This document shows, piece after piece, positions 48,201 through 59,645 of a stretch of 64,000 bases of DNA; the first letter of the stretch is position 1, and every line of letters starts with the position of its first letter. A program made the translations under genes and the position numbers. Below the pieces are notes generated by a model. It did not search any database, was not told the DNA's origin, and saw nothing but the letters and a program-made list of their open reading frames with translations. This stretch comes from Pyxicephalus adspersus (taxonomy: Eukaryota > Chordata > Amphibia > Anura > Pyxicephalidae), in NCBI RefSeq assembly GCF_032062135.1, contig NC_092859.1, positions 130,366,299 through 130,430,298 on the forward strand, in the 5' to 3' direction.

Positions 48201-50637
48201 TGAAATGAAATATGGGGGGCATAGATTTAATATGTTGTTTAATTCTTTTGCCTATCCTTGCTTGTATATACTGTGTGTTCGGGCAGATGGTCAGAGACTG
48301 CAGACATAGGTGCATTGTTTGTCAGGTTGAATAAAAGGACATTAAGCCAATCAAGTTCAATCACTGGGGAAATAAACATACTAGATACTAGCATATTCCA
48401 GATAAAACTATATAGACATAGTTGATCCAAAGGAAGGCAAAAAAAGGAAAAAACACTTATAAACATAGTTCAATTTGCTCCAACAGGGGAAAAATTATCC
48501 TTTCTGATCCCATGAGGAATTGGGACATGTTATAAGTGATGTTGAAGACTGGGGACATGCTTAAGGGGAAAGTCATAGATTGGAGATATAATAAACAAGA
48601 CTGCTACAAATCAGTGCTCATGCAGCTCCTTTATAAATCAATGTTTCAATATGTGTATCCCAATGTCACCCCCTAAACACTTCAGAAAAGAATGTGTTTA
48701 TCTGCCAGAAATTCAAGGTACTTTTAACTTGTTTGGTGTGACATCACATTGCCTCTCCTGCTATTAAAACATATCTCAATCAGCTCTGTCAGCCTTGCCT
48801 GATGGACCACAGAACCCAATTCCTCACCCCTTCACTGTCCCACTCTCCATACACCTGCATGGATTTCCTCTCTGGCAAAGCAATGCTGCTGACACCTAAG
48901 GCCTTTGTATAGGTAACGATTTATTGTGAGATGTAGTTCCCAGGCACATGCTGGAATTTTACAAGCTTAGTAAAGATGTTGCATGCAGTAATAAAAACAG
49001 AAACAAGGTAAAAAAATGCTAGGACATCCTATATAGACAGAGGCTTGAAGATATGCTTGGAGAATGACCACACATACCCTTTAAGTAAAATGAAATCAAA
49101 TTGTTTTGCAAGGATTTGGTAAGTAAATTAGTTTGTTGATTAATCATTACATAGACTTTAGCTATGTTGCTATTACAGTTGTTGTTTTTATTATTACATT
49201 TGTTTATATAGTTATGTTTTGTGATGACAGGAACATTATGTACATAGAATAGATGCAGAAGGATCAAGATGCTTGAATACATGACATAAAGCACAATACA
49301 AAGTAGAATAATTTTCCTGCAGCGTAAGAAACAAAATATATTCTATTAATGAAAAGGCAAATGTAAGCTAAAGAAAAAAATAAGATAAAAAGGTCAGTTC
49401 AGTGCAAAAATTGCATTATGGTTTTAGGAGTCTGGTTAGCTTAGTCCTGATTTGTGGTCCACTGAGGTGCCACCTTTGGTTCCTGTGCACCAAATTTACT
49501 TCTCTGTTGAGCACCCCAGGAACCTCAGCTTTCCTGATCAGCCCATGAGCTTCTGCTTCAATGGCCTTACGAATAAATATTGAGGCTGGCCATCACATTG
49601 ATGGGTGAATAATGATGTTATGGCAGCAGCAGGGGCTGTTGACCAGGAAAAAGGGGCAAACCATTTGGGGTTGCCACAAAACATGAAAAAAACATGGTGA
49701 GCAGGCACCTTGGGGTACCGGCTATTGCATGACATCTGCACTCTACCAAGATAAAACTCATATAGGTTTCCTTTAAAGTTCTTTAAATCAAAGGAAAAAT
49801 AATATTTACCTCCACAATGTGTCCCCCTACTCACTGCGAAGGTGGAATCCTTGTTTTGCCTAAGTGATGAAAAAAAGGGCAAAGAACTTTATCCCTCCCC
49901 CAGTATCCAACCTTCATTGCCCAATTTTCTGAGATGGTTCTGGCCCTCAGCATCCTCTGGCTCTGCATTGTACAGGATGGCATCAGAGAGCTGTAAACAT
50001 TGGGAAGACTTTAGGAGACCAGTCACATGAAAAGGAAAAAGCCCAAGGGAGCAGAACAAGGCAAAGATATCACCTAATTTATCATCTCCTAAGCAAAACA
50101 AACAGTGGGAATGGGGACCCATTGCAAGAGTAAATATTTTTTTTCAGGCCTCCTCTTCCTTTGGCTGATCACATTACACTTTGTGTTCTAGAAAAAGACA
50201 AAGAAAGAGTGAGTGTGAAAACCACAGCGGACCTGCAATCTATGGGAACTACAACTCTCTACAGCAGACATTGTACCCTCTGATAGACATTAGGTCAGTT
50301 ATTTAAAGTACAGTAAAACTGGCAATGTATGACTGATAAAAAGAAAGACATTTTGTTTGTACATCCAAACTTATCAGATGATACGTGCCCAGAGTTCTGC
50401 TTTAAAACATATGTATAGTCAAACCTTTTCTTATGTATATATATAGTTTTACATAGAGTAGAGGAGAAGAAGAATCCTTGTCAGTTTAATTGGTGTCTTT
50501 GTCCCAGATAGGGAGATAACCAATCATCTTGATGACTATTATTCATATTATTATATCAATACTTTTTCAGTTTCCAAAATGATATTCCATTTTTACAACT
50601 ATTCCAGTGGCAGCTGTCTACACCACCTCCTAAATGG
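48201..50637. other. Gene-free stretch
   Basis: No supported exon or RNA gene. The minus-strand 114-codon frame at 49538-49882 has no recognised domain. The block 49440-50250 is less AT-rich and may be an old repeat. Confidence 0.5.
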
Positions 50638-50788
50638 TAAGCTCTTCGGGCAGGGTCCTCTCCTCCTCCTGTGTCACTATCTGTATCTGGCTTTCATTTG
50701 ATGTTTAATGTACAGTGCTGTGTAATATTATGGTGCTATTTAAATCCTGTTTATTAATAATATTAAGAATAATAAAAATAATAATAAT
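50638..50788 (+). mobile_element. Retroposon tail copy
   Basis: GTAAGCTCTTCGGGCAGGGT, CCTCTCCTCCTCCTGTGTCA, TTAATGTACAGTGCTGTGTA, AAATCCTGTTTATTAATAAT then A/T-rich triplets. Confidence 0.86.
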
Positions 50789-50932
50789 GTATGTAAGTCA
50801 AATATTAGTAGCCCAAGATAATACGTTGAAAATCTGTACAGCAGTTCCCCAATGTTGTTCATCAATCAAATATGGTGGATTGATGAATGGTCGATCAAGA
50901 AGGACAAATGTGCTGCTTGTTCATCCCCCCTT

Positions 50933-51096
50933 CTAACATGCAGTTAGATTAATTGGCTTCTCCTAAAAAATTGACCTTAGACGGTGGTAATGACATATAA
51001 CTATGATAGGGACATTAGACTGTGAGCCCCTCTGAGGGACAGTTAGTGACATGACTATGAACTTTGTAAAGTGCTGCATAAGATTTTGGTGCTTTT
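50933..51096 (+). mobile_element. SINE 3' fragment
   Basis: ACATGCAGTTAGATTAATTG, CTAAAAAATTGACCTTAGAC, GACATTAGACTGTGAGCCCC, GTGACATGACTATGAACTTT, AAGTGCTGCATAAGATTTTG. The tRNA-like head is missing. Confidence 0.85.
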
Positions 51097-52690
51097 GTCA
51101 TTGGAAGTGATGACAAAAGATCTTTCCAGCAACAATCCTCTGTACAGGGTTTTAGAGGAGAATTTCCCTAAACCTAAATTGAAAAGAACTTTACATTTTC
51201 CTTATTCTGTCCACATCCAAGAAAAAGGTTTCCCTATGTGTACACTTTGACCTAATACACTTTTATGTTACAGCGTAGGATTATTACACATGGTACAGTA
51301 AAGTCCAATACAGACCTTCAATAATTATTACTGACCCCCCTTTTAGCCCAAATGTAATTGTGGTAAATGCGGTGTTGTACAGATTGCACTGTTCTATGGA
51401 GTATAGAGGGGGGGACAAGCAGGAGGCCCCCTGCTGTGTCCCCCCCCCCCCCATAGTAAACAATCCAGGTCATTAGCAGTTTGTCATTTAGCGATACAGC
51501 ACAATGGATCTCTAAAGGACACAGTGGGACCTAGAATTTCACTGGATACATTCACATATGCATTCACATATGGCACATGTGCATTGTGTATTTGTAGTGG
51601 GATTGCCCTTAATGTGGAGCCTGGCAAAGCAGAACAACGAAAAATAACGTCAGTATGGAGCCAATCTGGTAATTGTATCTACAATATCTCATGTGACCGC
51701 TTTAGATTCAGATTGTGCTCAGCAGAACTCCTTTTTAAACTTGAGATGCGTGCAAACTACAACCAAATGTTTAATTTCTTTAGTCAATGGTATTGCAGCA
51801 TCAAAAGACATTGGCGTGTCAGCTAAGTAAACACAGCTTCTTACTATCAATGAAAAATATGGCTGCTGGCTACATATTGTGCAGCCAGATTTCCTAGACT
51901 CTACAAGTTTCTACATATACACATTCCCCTCCTCACTTTCAGTGCTCTTATGCCCTTTAGACAATTAGATTCTTACATCCATCCTCCCCCACACTACTCC
52001 AGCCTTTCTCTTTACTCTTCCCTCCATTTCAGCTTTGTTTTTACCTGTTATCAGTTTACAGCCCAGCTGCCATGTACAGGGGCCACATAGCAATAGACAA
52101 AGGACTGATCCACATACAAGGACAATACAGAAGGATTTTTGATCAAGCAAACTGTGCAGATTAAGGACAAACACATGCACACTGAAAAGCTAGGATATTA
52201 TGTGACCCTCTGAGGCTGCCGACCATTACTGCTTGCTGTAATGTTCCAATTGCAGTGAGAAAGAACCCAGAGAGAGCGGCACTTAGAGTTCTCAGGCTTG
52301 TACATTATATTACTCTGATTACTGATGTTAGTTCTGGGTTGCCTGGTGGTAAAGTATTTCTTGATATAGGAGAATCCATCTGTTATTTACAATAGAAAAA
52401 AAGATTCTGGAAAAAGTAAAGTTGCTTTGTGTTCTTAGAATGCAAAGATGATAACCTTACGTCGAATATACTGCAAAAAAAAAAAAACCGCAAAGTGTAA
52501 CAAAGGGTATAGATAAAACATATAAATAAATATAGTAAATGTTGCCTGCATGCCTTCAATAAACAATACATTGTCCAATGCTGGCTGTACACTGGTGGAT
52601 ACACCTATTTGATATACACACAAATCTTTTAAAACTAGGTAATTCCTACATCGACCGGGAATTCCTGTACCTTTAGAAATTGGTGCCACA
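51097..52690. other. Gene-free stretch with a C13 run
   Basis: No exon is recognised. A C homopolymer of 13 lies at 51440-51452. The 100-codon frame at 51524-51826 has no recognised domain. Confidence 0.55.
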
Positions 52691-52846
52691 TACCCAGCCC
52701 TCTCCTCCTCCTGTGTCACTGTCTGTATTAGTCTGTCATTTCCAACCCTAATTTTATGTACAGCGCTGCGTAATATGTTGGTGCTATATAAATCCTGTTT
52801 ATTATTATTATTATTATTAATAATAATAATAATAATAATAATAATC
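52691..52846 (+). mobile_element. Retroposon tail copy with two-phase triplet tail
   Basis: CCCTCTCCTCCTCCTGTGTC, GTCTGTCATTTCCAACCC, TGTACAGCGCTGCGTAATAT, GGTGCTATATAAATCCTGTT, then (ATT)n turning into (AAT)n, which makes the tail self-complementary (52798-52846). Confidence 0.87.
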
Positions 52847-53429
52847 ATGTGATCACTATGTTGTTGGTGTTCAAAGCCAGAGAGCAGCATAATTTGAGAA
52901 AAGAATGGAGCTGGTTAAAAGGTGCCCTGTGGTACCCAGAAAACTTGATACCTTGCATTTCTGGTGCAAGTTCCTAACACTTGTCAACCACTCTGAATAA
53001 CTTTTATCAGTGCTCAAAGATTGGTTGAAAGTTAAGCAGGATCTTCATTATTGTACTAGGTATCTTTTTCCAAAAGCCATGTGCAGCAATTTATTAAACT
53101 ATTTCATTTGGCATAACTGTTTGGAAAGCGGGGTTTTCCATTATAGTGGGAATGTAGATATATTCTACTCTTGCTACTTTTACAATATTAGAGATTAATC
53201 TATATAATGCTGCTGTGTCACATGTGATATTACAAAATGTCAGGGACAATTGTCATGTCAGTACTCTATTCTGTAGTTCCTCAAAGAGCAAAATTTTATT
53301 GTTGTCAACAAAATCTCCCAATGCATACCTGACATGTTTATATCATTTAAAGTGGATCTCCAGTAAATTTGCTGTGGTTTTGGATAGAGTGGGTTTTTAT
53401 TTCTGCATGTGCCCCCCATTTAGGACTCT
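52847..53429. other. Gene-free stretch
   Basis: AT-rich sequence without supported features. Confidence 0.5.
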
Positions 53430-53625
53430 TGGGTCAGTATAAGTGGCACTAGTAATCTTTTTGGCCATCTGTAAGGATCACATTCTTCCCATTATGAGAC
53501 ATTCTTCACATTGATCACTATTCCAATATACTGTGAGCTGTAGATATAGTAATGGTAGCAGGGGTTCCCTGACAGGTATTTCAATGATTCCCCTATATAA
53601 AATGTTTAGAAAAGCTGATATAGAG
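53430..53625 (+). repeat. Family A interspersed repeat, partial
   Basis: GGGTCAGTATAAGTGGCACT, TTTTTGGCCATCTGTAAGGA, CACATTCTTCCCATTATGAG, ACTGTGAGCTGTAGATATAG, GCAGGGGTTCCCTGACAGGT. The 5' block is lost or diverged. Confidence 0.72.
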
Positions 53626-55516
53626 AGTAAGTGCACAGAAACACAATAAATATGAAACAAGGTCATCAGGTCAGTGCATGGAGATCTGAAATTGCTGAAA
53701 CTTCTAAAGTATTTGCAGTAGTGTTGGAGGAGCAGCTGTGTCACTACACTCCCACCAGACCATTGGCACTCACCTAGGTAATATCACAGGTGATAATGAC
53801 CCGATTCTACACATTTCTGTGTCCTGTTGATAAATACACAAACATGTAGCCCCATCAACACCTATTTAAGCTGAGATGTACAGTGGCCATCATTAATAAT
53901 TCAGGGAGCACAGGCACCCCAGATGTTGCCCACCCTTCCCAATCATAGCGGTGTGAAATAGTCACTGTGTCTATCAGTTCTGTTAGTGATAAATGCAAAT
54001 TCACTGTAACAATGGATAAGATTGAGGAAACAGCTGGCAAGGAGAACATGTATAAGAACTCAGAAAAGCTGTCAGGATGGTGTGATATTTGTTGACACTT
54101 CTTTGTGATGTGTGATGAGCAGTGTGATGTGTGTAGAGTGAGAAGGGAGCTCATACAAAGGTTTTGTGTTATGGTTTGTACAAGGATTTTACTTGAGGTT
54201 GTATTTAAACACGGGATCATCTGCAGGCTACTCTGCTTTAAGCTACCAAAAGATATAAAAACAAATCTAACCATTTTTTGGTCATCTCAGATGATGATCT
54301 TATATCTTCGTTAGGTAAATGTATGGGGAATTAATCAGTTGAACTAAATTTCTGAACCTGAGCATTCATAGTCTCTGCTTGATAAAAGTGGCTCTCCAAC
54401 ATTAATGTTCTCTTCTTAAAGTATGCAGAAATGCTGGTAGGATGTCTGCCTTTCACAAACACTCCTATACCTGAAATCTTTTAGAGTAAAAAGCAAATAT
54501 CACACCATTGTTATCATTCTCTAAGTACAGCTCTCCAACATTCTCATTCACCAAAATACCAACATTCTCATTCTCCAAGGTTACCTATATAAATTACCCT
54601 TTCAACTTAAAATGATCTCTTTTACCTAAAAATAAAAGAGAAAATATAACGTATTTTTAGCAAGAACATATATTCACCTTTTCCTTTAATATGTATCTAT
54701 AGCCAAAACCTTTTGGATAGAGTGAGAGAAGTTCAGAAATGTTTACAGGTTTTTCTGCCACTGGAGTCTCCATTTGAGAAATTTAACCCTAATTTTTGTC
54801 CCATAGACAGTCTTTTCGACCAAGTTGAAGAAAAGGAAACTATTCAACATCAACAACAACAGAAGTAAAAGTTTTTTGTTTTTTTTTACATTGAGTGTAT
54901 GCTAGAACGTGAATCAATTGTTTATTCCTGTCTGTTTCCCTGGGGCAGATTTTCTCTAATTTTCTGTCTGGTGTTGTCCCCAGAATGGAAAATTTGGGGA
55001 AATCTTTGAGCTGACACTCAAGAAAGGGTAGTAATACAAAATACACACCAACTAATGTTTTATGACTTCTACAACTTTAAAGCAGAATTAACATTTCACT
55101 CTAAAAATATGTGACCATGGCATGTCTTTATGCCATGCCTGATCATTTCACTCAAGATGTCAATTGTTGCATACCAAGTAGAACACGACTTCCCCTGTGC
55201 TTGTTGGGACTGAATAAACTCCTGTGGTGGCCAAAGATTGCAACAAGTAAGAGAATAAGAAAGAAGATGGCAGCACCCTGCAGCGGGGACGGGTGGGTAT
55301 AACAGGGTTTATTTCCACTTTAAATGCTTGCTCCAGTATATATGGTTACTGTTGATTGCTTAAGTGTTTACTAATCGGCTCTGTGCAATTACCCTGCAAC
55401 TGATATAAAATGATTTCAGCCACACGTGCATTGTTTTCAATGAATTGGCTGAATCAAAGATCTGCAATGACAAGAAAAGCAGTAAAGCACATCCTGAGTC
55501 TGAATATATAATGAAG
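53626..55516. other. Gene-free stretch
   Basis: No supported gene. The minus-strand frame of 139 codons at 53855-54274 is rich in Ser, Leu and Thr and has no recognised domain. It overlaps GTGTGATGTGTGTAGAGTG-type low-complexity sequence. Confidence 0.5.
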
Positions 55517-55706
55517 AGATATGGGTGCGGCATGTATATAAATATACTAAATAAACTATACCAAGAAACCACACTTGATAACACATTTAATTTCTTTCTT
55601 TTACACATATAAGATATGGGTGCGGCATGTATATAAATATACTAAATAAACTATACCAAGAAACCACACTTGATAACACATTTAATTTCTTTCTTTTACA
55701 CATATA
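55517..55706. repeat. Exact tandem duplication of a 95-bp unit
   Basis: Positions 55517-55611 and 55612-55706 read the same by eye, each beginning AGATATGGGTGCGGCATGTA and ending TTTACACATATA. This is a recent local duplication with no adjacent repeat boundary. The second unit follows the first without a gap. Confidence 0.92.
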
Positions 55707-56342
55707 TCTAAAATAAATTGAAATGACTATGCTACTTTTAAACTACTAATAAATATAAAACTATGTACTAATCATCAGATCCAATCTGGAGTATTGTGAC
55801 TTTTTTACCTGCAGGCTTACTACTTAGTCATATGGCACTCCTCCAGATAATTGTGAATGCAGTGAACTCATTATTGCTTCCAGCATTCAATTCAAGCCTC
55901 CCATACTCACCAATAAGTCCATAATAACTATTACATTTATTAACACACATCTCTTGTCCCCCAATGCAATCACTTACTTTGTAAACCTCCCCCTAGGACA
56001 GTTCATAGATTATTAAACTCAAATGCAGCCTTCTTAGCAGAATAATGCTAGGCATATACTATGCGATTTCCTGGCAATATTATTAATAATTGATAATATG
56101 ATCACAATTACAATCTATTTAAATCAATATTTCTGATCACGTACAAAAATTCAATGTACTAACCACTTGTTTAAATATTATCAGAATTGCAATTGGATTT
56201 GCAAATCAAATGTTACTATTGACAATTAACTGAAAAAACAAATCAACATTCTGCACAAAGATTGATCATAAAATGATAAATGGAATTGTTTTGATCAATC
56301 ATTGAGAGATTCACTTTTTCCATCCTAATGATCTTCTAATTG
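55707..56342. other. Gene-free stretch
   Basis: AT-rich sequence with no supported features. Confidence 0.55.
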
Positions 56343-56606
56343 AGTGTTTCTTGACCTTTAAAAAATGAAAGAAACTTAAAATAACTTTCAAGTCTTCAGG
56401 GAGCCCCTAATATAATTTCTATATCCCTCACTGTACATTAGCATGGTCAGAGGGAAGAATGTCACCATTACAAATATCTAAAAAAATTATTCTTATCACT
56501 TTAACTGACCTGTAAGGCATAAATTGCCTAATGCACAAAGAACCCCTAGTACTTTTGGAGGAAACCTAAGGTTTCATGGAACACTGGTTGAGAAACACCT
56601 AAGATC
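56343..56606 (-). repeat. Family A interspersed repeat, minus copy
   Basis: Reverse-oriented blocks: TTTCAAGTCTTCAGGGAGCC, TATCCCTCACTGTACATTAG, CTGACCTGTAAGGCATAAAT, GCACAAAGAACCCCTAGTAC, GGTTTCATGGAACACTGGTT, GAGAAACACC. Confidence 0.8.
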
Positions 56607-56631
56607 TAATAATTTAAAAATAATGTATGGA

Positions 56632-57056
56632 CAGCACGGTGGCTAAGCGGTTAGTACTTGCCGTTGCAGCGCTGGGTCCCAGATTCGTTATTTCAAGGGG
56701 TTTCACTATGTAAAAAGATAGACAAACAATGGTCTAGACATTGAAGTATTTGTACACTGGCTGCCCTTGCAATTTTATGAAAGGTCCAGGCCACTGTTTC
56801 TGCATGGAGTTTGCATGTTCTCCCCGTGTTTGCGTGGGTTTCCTCCGGGTACTTCCGTTTCTTCACAAATTCTAAAAACATGCGGTTAGGTTTATTGGCT
56901 TCCCCCCAAATGTGACCTTAGACTGTATTAAAGACTATGACTATGGTAGTGACATTGTGAGCCACTTTGAGGGATAGCTAGTGACATGACTATGGACTTT
57001 GTACAGCACTACGTAATATGTTGGCGCTATATAAATACCGTGTAATAATAATAATA
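56632..57056 (+). mobile_element. tRNA-derived SINE, copy 3, split by an insertion
   Basis: The head GGACAGCACGGTGGCTAAGC runs through box B (CCCAGATTCG, 56687-56696). It is then interrupted by about 100 bp (56697-56797) and resumes at CTGCATGGAGTTTGCATGTT. The central block is GTTTGCGTGGGTTTCCTCCG and ACATGCGGTTAGGTTTATTG. The 3' block is GTGACATGACTATGGACTTT. The tail is ACAGCACTACGTAATATGTT, GGCGCTATATAAATACCGTG, (AAT)n. Confidence 0.87.
56697..56797 (+). repeat. Insertion inside SINE, also present at 58600-58705
   Basis: GGGGTTTCACTATGTAAAAA, GATAGACAAACAATGG, then TACACTGGCTGCCCTTGCAA and TTTTATGAAAGGTCCAGG. The same order, at roughly 90% identity, follows the family A copy ending near 58637. 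The inserted unit is therefore the 3' end of a family A copy plus its downstream neighbour. Confidence 0.78.
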
Positions 57057-57658
57057 GTATATGGCTAGCTTAACACACACATAGTTGCTACATTTCTCTA
57101 ATCCTGTTATTCAGACAAAAGGTGAGACATGTTGGTATTTTCTGCCTGACTACAAGCTGCATTAATAATGGACATTATCAATAATATTAAGAAACATTGA
57201 AAATTATTAAATAATTTGCCCCTCTGATATTTACTAAAAGCTAGAATTAGGTTTTAGTGGACTGATCCTTTAAGAGACACAAAACTACCTGCAGCAAATT
57301 GCAACAGTATACTTGACAAGGGTAATGGTTACATTTTTCCCAGTGTAGTTACTGTACTTTGAGTATTTGCATAAAATAAAATATTGTTTCTTCAAGAGTT
57401 CATTTACAGATTATTCATTCATGTAACTGTGCTTCTGTAGCTCACTTGGCTGCTTGTAAAGATTTAACACTGTCACATGGAACCTTTATTGATTCATCAA
57501 TTTGTTTTGACTAAAGTTCACTACAGTGCAGTTTCATACATTCAGAGTACATTCATTGTCTCTGCACCACCTAAGGTTGAATTCCTAGAACAGTATGTAT
57601 AAAAAGTGGTGAATGGCAGTTTTACACGTAGCATGCTCCCTGAAGTTCAAGTTTAATA

Positions 57659-57694
<36 letters not shown>

Positions 57695-57736
57695 GATGTG
57701 TCCGTTTCTAAAAACAGGGAGAACATATCTCAAGTC
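57057..57736. other. Gene-free stretch with (AT)n at 57663-57691
   Basis: No exon is supported. Ends with an (AT)n run shortly before the CpG-rich element. Confidence 0.55.
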
Positions 57737-57739
57737 TAA

Positions 57740-58163
57740 AGCTACGTACACACTTCCATTAATTATCGTTGGCAAACGAACGACGAACGATCCTGCACGA
57801 TATCTGCGAACGATCGTATAGCACCGATCCTGTACATTCAGATAACGACACGATCGTTCGCAGATATTGTACACACAATAGATGCGATCGTTTGAGCGAT
57901 ACAGGAAGTGACGTGCACGACAGGAAGTGAACGAACGTTCGTTCATCACGCATGCTCAGACCATGGATGATCAATGAACGACCGTACACACGATAGATGG
58001 TAAACGATCGTCGTCCAATCCGATCCGCCGGTCCGGTCGTTCATTTCCAGTGACTATTCTCGTTCGTCGGCGTCGTTGGTTACTTTTTTTACGAACGATT
58101 TTTGACCAATCGATCGTTCGTCGTTCGTTTCCAACGATAAAAATTGGAAGTGTGTACGCAGCT
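57740..58163 (-). mobile_element. CpG-rich Harbinger-like element, copy 2 (inverted)
   Basis: The ends AGCTACGTACACACTTCC and GGAAGTGTGTACGCAGCT are flanked by identical TAA at 57737-57739 and 58164-58166. The reverse complement matches copy 1 (40914-41327) through the whole length, including the CATGCTCAGA-type centre and repeated CGAACGATCG strings. It is 424 bp with no transposase. The 76- and 95-codon frames on the minus strand are incidental. Confidence 0.9.
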
Positions 58164-58339
58164 TAAAGCTGTCCAAAAACCACCTGGCTGGATCAATTGA
58201 TGAACTCATGTCTAAGGCAGCAGAAGCTATTTTGTTCCCTTGAATGGGCCAGCACTATATGCTGGCCATTCATCCCTCTTTCCCAACTAGCCAAGAAGAA
58301 TTAAAAATTGACTGGTTGAATTAAACATGCCTCTAAAAA

Positions 58340-58637
58340 AGTGTTTTTCAACCAGGGTGCCATGGAACTCTAGTGTTCCTCCAGAGGTTGCTAGGGGGTC
58401 CTTGAGCAATGAGCAATTTGTGCCTCTCAGGTCAGCTTAACAGATTCCAATGCACTTTTTGGCTACAATCTGTATGGGTGGCAGCCTTCCCAATGACCAA
58501 CAGTATAAGGGGGGTTACTGGCCACCTTACTAATGTACCGTGAGTTGTGGATATAGTAATTATAGCAGGGGTTCCCTGAGAACCTCAAAGTTTTTTTAAG
58601 GGGTTTCCCTATGTAAAAAGATAGACAAACATTGTTC
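58340..58637 (+). repeat. Family A interspersed repeat
   Basis: Full-length-looking copy: TTTTTCAACCAGGGTGCCAT, GGTTGCTAGGGGGTCCTTGA, CAATTTGTGCCTCTCAGGTC, TACCGTGAGTTGTGGATATA, GCAGGGGTTCCCTGAGAACC, AAGGGGTTTCCCTATG. Confidence 0.82.
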
Positions 58638-58705
58638 TAGACATTGCAGCATTGGTACACTGGCTGCCCCTGCAATTTTATGAAAGGTCCGGACTACTGC
58701 TTCTT
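58600..58705 (+). repeat. 100-bp module shared with 56697-56797
   Basis: GGGGTTTCCCTATGTAAAAA, GATAGACAAACATTG, TACACTGGCTGCCCCTGCAA, TTTTATGAAAGGTCCGG. It overlaps the 3' end of the family A copy before it. Confidence 0.75.
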
Positions 58706-58741
58706 GACCAAGGTCTTGTGAAACCCTGGAGTTCCTTAAGA

Positions 58742-59030
58742 GCAGTGTCTCCCAACCAGGGTTCATAGGAACCCAAGGGGTTGTCAGGGGTTCCTTGAGC
58801 AATGAGCAGTTTGTGACTCTCAGGTCAGTTACTACTGACGCTTTTTGGCCATCTTTAAGCGTCCCAGCTATCGCACTAGCCAGCAATGTAAGGCATTGTT
58901 CCCAATGATCACAAAGCTGATGTTTTGTGAGCTGTGGGTATAGTAATTATAGGCGGAGTTCCCTAAAGACCTGAACTTTATTTCAAGATGTTTTCCCATG
59001 TTAGGAAGGTTGAGAAACATTGCTCTAGAG
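58742..59030 (+). repeat. Family A interspersed repeat, next copy in cluster
   Basis: GTGTCTCCCAACCAGGGTTC, GGGGTTCCTTGAGCAATGAG, CAGTTTGTGACTCTCAGGTC, TTTTGTGAGCTGTGGGTATA, GGTTGAGAAACATTGCTCTA. Its right end is the insertion site of the hAT-type element at 59031. Confidence 0.82.
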
Positions 59031-59411
59031 CAGGGGGTCAGCAAACTCCAGCCTTTAGGCCAGAAACCACTTAACTGGTAGTTCGTTCCTGGCCTAACAC
59101 CCCCTGGCCGATCTGGCCTAATGCTGGCCCAGGGGGCAATTAGGAGCTACCGGAGCCGGTGCCGCCTCCTTGCTGTGGCCCACCTATTTATCGCGGCCGA
59201 CTTTAATACTTCCGTCGCTGCGGTAAATAGGGAACGCTCCCTGAAGGGAAATCCCTCTCTTCCACAATGCATACGAAAGAGAAGGATTTCACTTCGGGGG
59301 GCGTTCCCTGGTGGTGGGAAGAGCCAATAGGGCAGGACTCAGTGTCCAGCCTAGTGCGCTCCCGCCCACCCCTGAAATGGCCTAGAGGCCATAAAAGTTT
59401 GCCGACCCCTG
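59031..59411. mobile_element. hAT-type non-autonomous element, nested in family A cluster
   Basis: The ends CAGGGGGTCAGCAAACTC and AGTTTGCCGACCCCTG are inverted repeats. They are flanked by CTCTAGAG (59023-59030) and CTCAAGAG (59412-59419), an 8-bp target duplication with one mismatch. The 381-bp interior is GC-rich. It contains a 31-bp imperfect stem: GGGAACGCTCCCTGAAGGG at 59231 with CTTCGGGGGGCGTTCCC ending near 59310. No transposase. Its ends differ from those of the hAT-type element at 25228, so it is a different family. Confidence 0.9.
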
Positions 59412-59645
59412 CTCAAGAGGCTCAGAGGGCTTCCTTGAGGAATGAACAATCTGTGCCTCTCAGGTCAGTTTAATAGATACCAATGGCTATCTGTAAGGAT
59501 GATATTCTTTCCATTAATCAGCACTCTTCCCACTGTCCACCAAGCTACAGTGATCTGTGGATATAGTAATTAGAGTAGGGGTTCTTTAAGACTCAAAATA
59601 CCCAGAAACCCAAGGGGTCCCCCTTTGTCAAAATTGTTCCAGACA
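59412..59645 (+). repeat. Family A interspersed repeat, beyond nested element
   Basis: GGCTTCCTTGAGGAATGAAC, AATCTGTGCCTCTCAGGTCA, GGCTATCTGTAAGGATGATA, AGTGATCTGTGGATATAGTA, GGGGTTCTTTAAGACTC. The first block is missing, consistent with a separate truncated copy. Confidence 0.75.

Noticed and set aside
52435..52890. Minus-strand 151-codon frame, the longest in the window
   Set aside because: A large part is a retroposon tail including its triplet repeat (poly-Ile/Asn). No domain or start context.
53855..54274. Minus-strand 139-codon Ser/Leu/Thr-rich frame
   Set aside because: No recognisable domain, signal peptide or splice context. Composition fits antisense of a GTGTGATG-rich stretch.
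57662..57989. Minus-strand 95- and 76-codon frames
   Set aside because: Both lie in the CpG-rich inverted-repeat element and the adjoining (AT)n.
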